Source: Ruminococcaceae bacterium UBA1213 (GTDB taxonomy: Bacteria; Bacillota; Clostridia; Oscillospirales; Acutalibacteraceae). Taken from it: a stretch of DNA of 11,120 nucleotides. The translations under genes were made by a program, and so were the position numbers. Below are positions 6,701 to 11,120 of this stretch, piece after piece. Positions within the stretch are counted from its first letter, which is position 1. Each line of letters opens with the position of its first letter. The stretch covers positions 984-12,103 of the forward strand of contig DBXL01000143.1 of the NCBI GenBank assembly GCA_002309275.1, in the 5' to 3' direction. The notes under the pieces were generated by a model, which made no database searches, was not told the DNA's origin, and saw only the letters and a list, made by a program, of their open reading frames with translations.

Positions 6701-7420
6701 GTGGAAAAGTTAAAGATATATACAATATGTTCTGTGTCGCTGATATGTATATTTTTGTTTGGGGGACTGCTGTACGGTGCATGGAATTATGATGAAGCCG
6801 TGAGTGTATCGGCAGAAAAATTTGTACAGCCTGTTATTGTGATAGATGCAGGGCATGGCGGAGAAGATGGCGGAGCGTCTGCAAACGGACTTCTTGAAAA
6901 GGATATTAATTTGAATATAGCGTTGAAGTTAAGGGATATGCTTACGGCAGGCGGATATAAAACCGTCATGGTAAGGGAAGAGGATATATCTGTATATGAC
7001 AATGCGGAAGGCACGGTAAGACAAAGAAAAGTATCTGACTTAAAAAACAGAGTTGAAATGATAAATAAAAGTAAGGGTAATATATTGGTAAGTATCCATC
7101 AGAATAAATTTGAGCAGAGTCAGTATTTTGGCACACAGATATTTTATTCAAAGAATAATGCCAAAAGTGCGGTATTGGCGGAGGAATTGAGAAAGTCAGT
7201 AACAGGGCTTTTACAGCCTGATAATAAAAGGGAGCTGAAACAGGCAGACAGCAGTATATATATACTGGATAAAGCGGAAGTGCCTGCCGTAATAGTGGAA
7301 TGTGGATTTCTTTCCAATGAAGAAGAGGCGAAAAAGCTTGCTGAGAGTGATTATCAGCAGAAAATGGCATTTGCCGTATATAGCGGAATAATAGGATATG
7401 TGAATAAAGGGAGAACGTAG
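6701..7420 (+). CDS. cwlD: N-acetylmuramoyl-L-alanine amidase, CwlD type
   Basis: A zinc amidase of the Amidase_3 family, 239 residues, close in length to Bacillus CwlD. CwlD acts outside the membrane in the forespore compartment, cutting the stem peptide from muramic acid so that muramic-delta-lactam forms in spore cortex, a mark read by germination enzymes. An N-terminal hydrophobic segment (about residues 7-28, from YTICSVSLICIF) should be a signal peptide or membrane anchor. The catalytic domain starts at about residue 44: zinc ligands H52 (in DAGHGGEDGG), E66 and H133 (in VSIHQN), and the catalytic E200 in VECGFLSN. The start is a GTG with AGGTGG at 6691-6696; no better ATG exists upstream after the terminator. 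radA follows after one base. The CwlD subtype, rather than a vegetative amidase, is inferred from size and architecture (single catalytic domain, no SH3 or LysM repeats). Confidence 0.85.
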   Translation: MEKLKIYTICSVSLICIFLFGGLLYGAWNYDEAVSVSAEKFVQPVIVIDAGHGGEDGGASANGLLEKDINLNIALKLRDMLTAGGYKTVMVREEDISVYDNAEGTVRQRKVSDLKNRVEMINKSKGNILVSIHQNKFEQSQYFGTQIFYSKNNAKSAVLAEELRKSVTGLLQPDNKRELKQADSSIYILDKAEVPAVIVECGFLSNEEEAKKLAESDYQQKMAFAVYSGIIGYVNKGRT

Positions 7421-7421
7421 A

Positions 7422-8795
7422 ATGGCGAAGATAAAAAGTATGTATGTATGTTCGGAGTGCGGATATGAGAGTGTAAAATGGTATGGAAAATGTCCGGGCT
7501 GTGGAGAGTGGAATACATTTGCGGAGGAGATAAGGGAAACTTCAAAGGCAGGCTTGCCGACTGTGCAGAAAAGAGCAGGTTCATCAGCTATGCCTGTGAA
7601 GATAACCGAAATTTCAACGGAAGATGAAGAAAGATATTACACAGGCTCAAAGGAGCTTGACAGGGTACTTGGCGGAGGAATTGTAAAAGGTTCGCTTGTA
7701 CTTTTGGGAGGCGATCCCGGCATAGGCAAATCGACGATACTTTTGCAGGTATGCAGTCACTTGGGGAAAGTTTTGAAAATACTGTATATTTCAGGTGAGG
7801 AGTCCAAAAGACAGATAAAGCTGAGAGCGTCAAGACTGGGAGTAAACTGTGAAAATCTGTTTGTGATGACGGAAACAGATGTAGAAATAGTTGCAGACAG
7901 AATACAGACAGAAAAACCGGATTTAGTGATGATAGACTCCATACAGACAATGAATAATAAAGAGCTGAGTTCCAGTCCGGGAAGTGTCACGCAGGTGAGG
8001 GAATGCACGAATATATTAATGAGGGTATCGAAGTCGCTGGATATACCGTGTATTATTGTAGGACACGTCAATAAAGACGGAGCCATAGCAGGACCGAAAG
8101 TGCTGGAGCATATTGTTGACGCAGTATTATATTTTGAAGGTGACAAGCAGATGTCATACAGAATATTGAGAGCCGTTAAAAACAGGTATGGTTCAACGAA
8201 TGAAATAGGAGTATTTCAGATGAGTGACAGCGGATTGAGTGAAGTAGAAAATCCGTCATTGATGCTGTTGTCAGGCAGACCAAAAAATGTATCCGGAACG
8301 TGTGTAGCGTGTACAATGGAGGGTTCAAGACCGATATTAGCGGAGATACAGGGACTTGTGACAAATTCAGGTTATGGAAATGCAAGAAGAATGTCAACGG
8401 GCTTTGACTACAATAGAATGTCAATGTTATTGGCGGTGCTTGAAAAGAAGTGTGGCTATTTCTTTTCAAGCATGGACGCATATGTGAATGTAATAGGGGG
8501 ACTGAGATTAGACGAGCCTGCAGCGGATTTGGCAGTATCACTTGCACTTGTAAGCAGTCTGAAAGATATAGTAGTGCCGGAAGATGTGATTGCATTTGGT
8601 GAAGTAGGCTTGACAGGAGAAATAAGGTCTGTAAACCGTGCAGCCATGAGGGCAGCGGAGGCGGCAAGGCTTGGATTCAAGAGATGTATATTGCCGTATC
8701 ACAATGTAAAGGGATTGACCTTGCCGCAGGACAGCGAAATTGAGATAGTAGGAGTGAGAACAATACGAGAAGCGGTTGAAACAATGAGCAATTAG
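7422..8795 (+). CDS. radA: DNA repair protein RadA
   Basis: RadA is a RecA-like helicase that drives branch migration during recombination and processes stalled intermediates. The 457 residues show the full family layout: a C4 zinc finger at C10, C13, C24 and C27 (CSECGYES then CPGCGEW), a RecA-type ATPase with Walker A GDPGIGKST (97-105) and Walker B VMIDSIQT (D172), the RadA signature KNRYG (253-257), and a C-terminal Lon-protease-like domain from about 275 without a protease dyad role. The ATG comes one base after the cwlD stop, with AAAGGGAG just upstream inside cwlD, so the two are probably translated from one message. The last two codons (Ser, Asn) and the TAG lie inside a heptad repeat element, and the stop overlaps that of the convergent small gene on the minus strand. 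In Bacillus radA sits by clpC and disA, so the cwlD pairing is different. Confidence 0.97.
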   Translation: MAKIKSMYVCSECGYESVKWYGKCPGCGEWNTFAEEIRETSKAGLPTVQKRAGSSAMPVKITEISTEDEERYYTGSKELDRVLGGGIVKGSLVLLGGDPGIGKSTILLQVCSHLGKVLKILYISGEESKRQIKLRASRLGVNCENLFVMTETDVEIVADRIQTEKPDLVMIDSIQTMNNKELSSSPGSVTQVRECTNILMRVSKSLDIPCIIVGHVNKDGAIAGPKVLEHIVDAVLYFEGDKQMSYRILRAVKNRYGSTNEIGVFQMSDSGLSEVENPSLMLLSGRPKNVSGTCVACTMEGSRPILAEIQGLVTNSGYGNARRMSTGFDYNRMSMLLAVLEKKCGYFFSSMDAYVNVIGGLRLDEPAADLAVSLALVSSLKDIVVPEDVIAFGEVGLTGEIRSVNRAAMRAAEAARLGFKRCILPYHNVKGLTLPQDSEIEIVGVRTIREAVETMSN

Positions 8796-8822
8796 CAAAT
8801 TGCACATTGCTGATTGCTAATT
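8785..8822 (+). repeat. Palindromic heptad repeat element, copy C, at the radA end
   Basis: The left part is TGAGCAA, TTAGCAA and the right part is TTGCACA, TTGCTGA, TTGCTAA, making an inverted repeat. The core 8799-8822 matches copy B (3775-3798) at 23 of 24 bases. Bases 8787-8798 pair with 8807-8818 (12 bp including one G-T pair) around an 8-base loop, followed by AATTTT at 8819-8824. The element therefore could serve as a weak terminator for radA. It also contains the stop codons of radA (plus) and of the small minus-strand gene. Confidence 0.85.
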
Positions 8823-8932
8823 TTGTAGGCACATGAGTTGTCGGCGGAGTTGGTGACGGCAGAGGGAGTTTCAAGAGTACAGAAGCCGTCTTTCTGGTAA
8901 ATGCAGTTTTCACCGCATGGAATGAAAGTCAT
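8792..8932 (-). CDS. Small cysteine-rich protein, 46 residues
   Basis: The minus strand encodes a 46-residue protein starting MTFIPCGENCIYQKDG. Cysteines at 6, 10, 18 and 34 form a C-x3-C-x7-C-x15-C core with CIYQKDGFCTLE and NSCAY, a likely metal site. A GAGGTGAT ribosome binding site lies 6 bases before the ATG, which is strong evidence for translation. I recall short clostridial proteins with the same C-x3-CIYQ-x-DG-x-C-x-L pattern, often carrying an unreliable 'hydroxymyristoyl-ACP dehydratase' label; nothing here supports that enzyme activity, and the function is unknown. The residues after Tyr36 (KISNQQCAIC) come from the heptad repeat element, adding two more cysteines and the stop. 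The gene is convergent with radA and the two stop codons overlap. It is back to back with the deformylase-like gene (51 bases between starts), so the promoters would be divergent. Confidence 0.75.
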   Translation of the reverse strand: MTFIPCGENCIYQKDGFCTLETPSAVTNSADNSCAYKISNQQCAIC

Positions 8933-8938
8933 AAAAAT

Positions 8939-8946
8939 ATCACCTC
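8939..8946 (-). promoter_or_regulatory. Strong ribosome binding site of the small cysteine-rich gene
   Basis: Read on the minus strand the bases are GAGGTGAT, an eight-base match to the 16S anti-Shine-Dalgarno partner, six bases before the ATG at 8932-8930. This site is the main reason for accepting such a short reading frame as a gene. Confidence 0.75.
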
Positions 8947-8983
8947 AAAGGGATTATGTGAAATTCGGGAGGAAAATATACAT

Positions 8984-9397
8984 ATGGTAAGGGAAATTAT
9001 AAAAGATACGTTTATACTGATGAAGAAGTCGGAGAGAGCAGGAAAGGAGGATATACAAATAGCAAGGGACTTGCTGGATACACTCAATGCAAATAAAGAA
9101 AGATGTGTAGGCTTGGCAGCGAACATGATAGGTGAAAATAAGAATATCATTGCGGTACAGATGGGAATGATACCGGTAGTGATGATAGAGCCGAAAATAG
9201 TGTGGCATTCATCGGGGAGTTATGAAACAGAAGAAGGCTGTTTGTCGCTGGAGGGCGTGAGAAAGACAAGGAGATGGAATGAGATAGAGGTTGAATATTA
9301 TGATATGGTGATGAAGAAACACAAAAATTCATATAAAGGGCTGATAGCACAGATTATACAGCATGAAATGGATCACTGCAATGGGATAATAATATAA
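8984..9397 (+). CDS. Peptide-deformylase-like protein, short form with altered motif 1
   Basis: Peptide deformylase removes the formyl group from the N-terminal Met of new proteins. This 137-residue protein keeps two of the three motifs: EEGCLS (84-88, metal ligand C86) and QHEMDH (126-131; H127, E128, H131). Motif 1, normally GxGLAAxQ, reads CVGLAANM (41-48), so both the first Gly and the Gln that stabilises the reaction intermediate are replaced. It ends soon after motif 3, lacking the C-terminal helix of longer enzymes. I recall similar proteins of about 136 residues with GLAANMIG or GMAANMIG in other Firmicutes, so this is an established subfamily rather than a damaged copy. GGGAGG (8967-8972) precedes the ATG by 11 bases. 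Metal binding is likely; whether it deformylates peptides is uncertain. It may be an extra copy beside a standard def elsewhere. Confidence 0.85.
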   Translation: MVREIIKDTFILMKKSERAGKEDIQIARDLLDTLNANKERCVGLAANMIGENKNIIAVQMGMIPVVMIEPKIVWHSSGSYETEEGCLSLEGVRKTRRWNEIEVEYYDMVMKKHKNSYKGLIAQIIQHEMDHCNGIII

Positions 9398-9531
9398 AAA
9401 CGGGGGAGGTGCTTAATTTATTTTAGGGGAAAAATAAAAATATTTTTTAATTCTTTTAAGGAATATTTAAAGGCGTATATTGTAATATCATTTAAAAGGA
9501 TAATCAAAAAAAGATGTTTGGAGGATTTTTT
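9398..9531 (+). other. AT-rich intergenic leader before the phosphate transporter
   Basis: This 134-base gap has no reading frame of note. It holds AT-rich stretches with several weak -10-like boxes (for example 9476-9481 and 9483-9488), none with a convincing -35 at proper spacing, and a weak 6-bp hairpin near 9450-9465. A GGAGG site at 9520-9524 serves the next gene. I see no clear terminator for the deformylase-like gene and no riboswitch fold. Confidence 0.4.
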
Positions 9532-11120
9532 ATGACCGGAGTGGCGACGCAAATTATCCTTGCATTAGGTGGACTGGGACTGTTTTTGTATGGCATGAAG
9601 CTGCTGGGAGATGGTTTGGAGCTTGCGGCAGGTGCGAAGCTGAGAGTAATACTTGAAAAGCTGACATCAAACAGATTTTTGGGTGCATTGGTCGGAATAG
9701 TCGTGACGGCAATCATACAGAGTTCAACAGCGGTGTCTGTCATGGTAGTGGGCTTTGTGAATGCAGGTCTGATGACGCTGACACAAGGCATGGGTGTAAT
9801 CATGGGTGCGACGATAGGAACGACTGTAACAAGCTTGATATTGTCGTTTAATATAGCCCAGTATATGCCTGTTCTGATATGCGTAGGAGCATTCATGGTA
9901 AGCCTGAGCAAGAAGAATAATACGAAGTATGCAGGACAGATAATAGCGGGTTTTGGAATCTTGTTTTTCGGCATGACGACAATGAGTGATAATCTGAAAC
10001 CGTTAGCGGAGTTGGATTTTTTTCAGAATATGATAAAATCCGTAAGTAATCCGATAGTGGGCATACTGTTCGGAACGGTATTTGCGGCAGTAGTGCAGAG
10101 TTCATCGGCAACGGTAGGTGTATTGCAGGCACTGGGAGCAGCAGGAGCATTGGCATTGCCGAATGCTGTATATATTGTGTATGGAATACATATAGGTGCG
10201 TGTGTAACATCCGTCATATCTTCGATAGGTGCCACAAAGGCAGCAAGGAGAACATCTTTATCGTATGTTATTTTTTGTATGATAGGTGTATTGATGTTCA
10301 CAGCGATAACGATATTTACGCCATATGTTTCATGGCTACAGCGTGCGACAGATAATGTATCGCTGCAAATATCGCTTGTACATATTATATTCAGTATTGT
10401 TTCGACATTGGTACTGTTGCCGTGCAATGGTATCATTATAAAGATAGCGTGCCTTGTGATAAGGGGCGAGGAAAGTGCAGAGAAAGAGCCTTGCAGACTG
10501 AAGTATGTTGATGAGAGAATTCTGAAGACACCGCCTATAGCTGTGAATCAGATAACAAAAGAGATACACAGAATGGGCATACTTGCAAAAAGGAATTTTA
10601 TTTTGTCAATGGAGGCACTGCTGGAGCAGGATGAAAAGAAGATAGAGCAGGTTGAGGAGAATGAGGAAGTCATAGATTATCTCAACCATACAATAGCAGG
10701 TTATCTTGTAAAGATAAATGCATTGGCAATAGAAGATGCAGACCGTGAAAAGATAGGCAAATATTATCATGTTGTGAGCGATATGGAGAGAATAGGCGAC
10801 CATGCAGAGAATATTTGTGAGATAGCGAGTATGCAGATAGAGAAAAATGAGACTTTCAGTGACAAGGCAGCAGAAGAAATCAATGAGTTGAAGGAACTTG
10901 TTGTGAGTGTGATAGATAATTCACTGAAGATATTTGACGGAGAGTCAAGAGAGAGAGAAATGTTTGACATTGTGGGCGATACAGAGCAGCAGATAGACGA
11001 CAAGACGGAGCTTTTCAAAGACAGGCATATCGAAAGGCTGCGTAATGGAGAATGTGATGCAACAGTAGGCACGCTGTTCATGGAGCTTTTGACAAATCTG
11101 GAGAGAATAGCAGACCACAG
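9532..11120 (+). CDS. Na/Pi cotransporter family protein with PhoU-like domain (3' end missing)
   Basis: At least 529 residues, open to the right edge. The first 310 or so residues are hydrophobic and contain the two inverted Na/Pi cotransporter repeats, each with a QSS signature: QSSTAVSVM at 63-71 and QSSSATVGV at 189-197, with a GATIGTTVTS loop at 92-101 and GIHIGACVTS at 218-227. This is the NptA/YjbB-type family of sodium-coupled phosphate carriers in the cytoplasmic membrane; some bacterial members mainly export phosphate. From about 335 a soluble helical PhoU-like domain follows, with DMERIGDHAEN (417-427) in its first half and NLERIADH (522-529) in its second, where the window stops. 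PhoU domains bind metals and adjust transport to phosphate status. GGAGG at 9520-9524 lies 7 bases before the ATG. No Pho-box is recognisable. Direction of transport is not decidable from sequence. Confidence 0.92.
   Translation, partial: MTGVATQIILALGGLGLFLYGMKLLGDGLELAAGAKLRVILEKLTSNRFLGALVGIVVTAIIQSSTAVSVMVVGFVNAGLMTLTQGMGVIMGATIGTTVTSLILSFNIAQYMPVLICVGAFMVSLSKKNNTKYAGQIIAGFGILFFGMTTMSDNLKPLAELDFFQNMIKSVSNPIVGILFGTVFAAVVQSSSATVGVLQALGAAGALALPNAVYIVYGIHIGACVTSVISSIGATKAARRTSLSYVIFCMIGVLMFTAITIFTPYVSWLQRATDNVSLQISLVHIIFSIVSTLVLLPCNGIIIKIACLVIRGEESAEKEPCRLKYVDERILKTPPIAVNQITKEIHRMGILAKRNFILSMEALLEQDEKKIEQVEENEEVIDYLNHTIAGYLVKINALAIEDADREKIGKYYHVVSDMERIGDHAENICEIASMQIEKNETFSDKAAEEINELKELVVSVIDNSLKIFDGESREREMFDIVGDTEQQIDDKTELFKDRHIERLRNGECDATVGTLFMELLTNLERIADH

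Noticed and set aside
6601..6792. A 63-codon plus-strand frame overlapping the start of cwlD
   Set aside because: It runs through the terminator hairpin and is out of frame with cwlD, whose amidase motifs are clear; no site for ribosome binding precedes it.

Overview
The window reads as the chromosome of a low-GC Gram-positive anaerobe, most likely a member of the Clostridia. The codon use is AT-rich and favours ATA and AGA, the ribosome binding sites are strong GGAGG types, the miaB / YlbF-family / mutS / mutL order matches that of Bacillus and Clostridia, a CwlD-type spore-cortex amidase is present, and there is a small cysteine-rich protein of a kind I associate with clostridia. I cannot name the genus. 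No phage, plasmid, transposase, CRISPR, rRNA or tRNA gene is visible.

Layout. Bases 1-5737 hold a same-strand housekeeping block: the 3' end of miaB (tRNA methylthiolation), a YlbF/YmcA-family protein with a four-cysteine tail, mutS and mutL (mismatch repair, with the endonuclease-type MutL of bacteria that lack MutH). A good extended -10 promoter at 5768-5797 then starts a one-gene unit for a DivIVA-like coiled-coil protein, which is closed by a strong hairpin at 6625-6651. Next come cwlD and radA, one base apart and probably co-transcribed. Facing radA is a 46-codon cysteine-rich gene on the minus strand (8792-8932) with a near-perfect Shine-Dalgarno site. The window ends with a short peptide-deformylase-like gene and a Na/Pi cotransporter with a fused PhoU-like domain, which runs off the right edge.

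The most unusual structure is between the genes. A 24-base element built from 7-base units (TTAGCAA, TTAGCAA, TGTGCAA) occurs three times: after the YlbF gene, immediately before the mutL start, and at the end of radA. The three copies differ by at most one base each from a shared consensus. One copy appears to have separated the mutL ribosome binding site from its start codon. Another supplies the stop codons of both radA and the convergent small gene, and encodes the last nine or ten residues of the small protein. A second, unrelated 7-base tandem array (CTCCACT) lies next to the first copy. These look like a dispersed, possibly mobile, intergenic repeat family. I see no new multi-gene system here; the repeat family and the small cysteine protein are the parts most worth following up.
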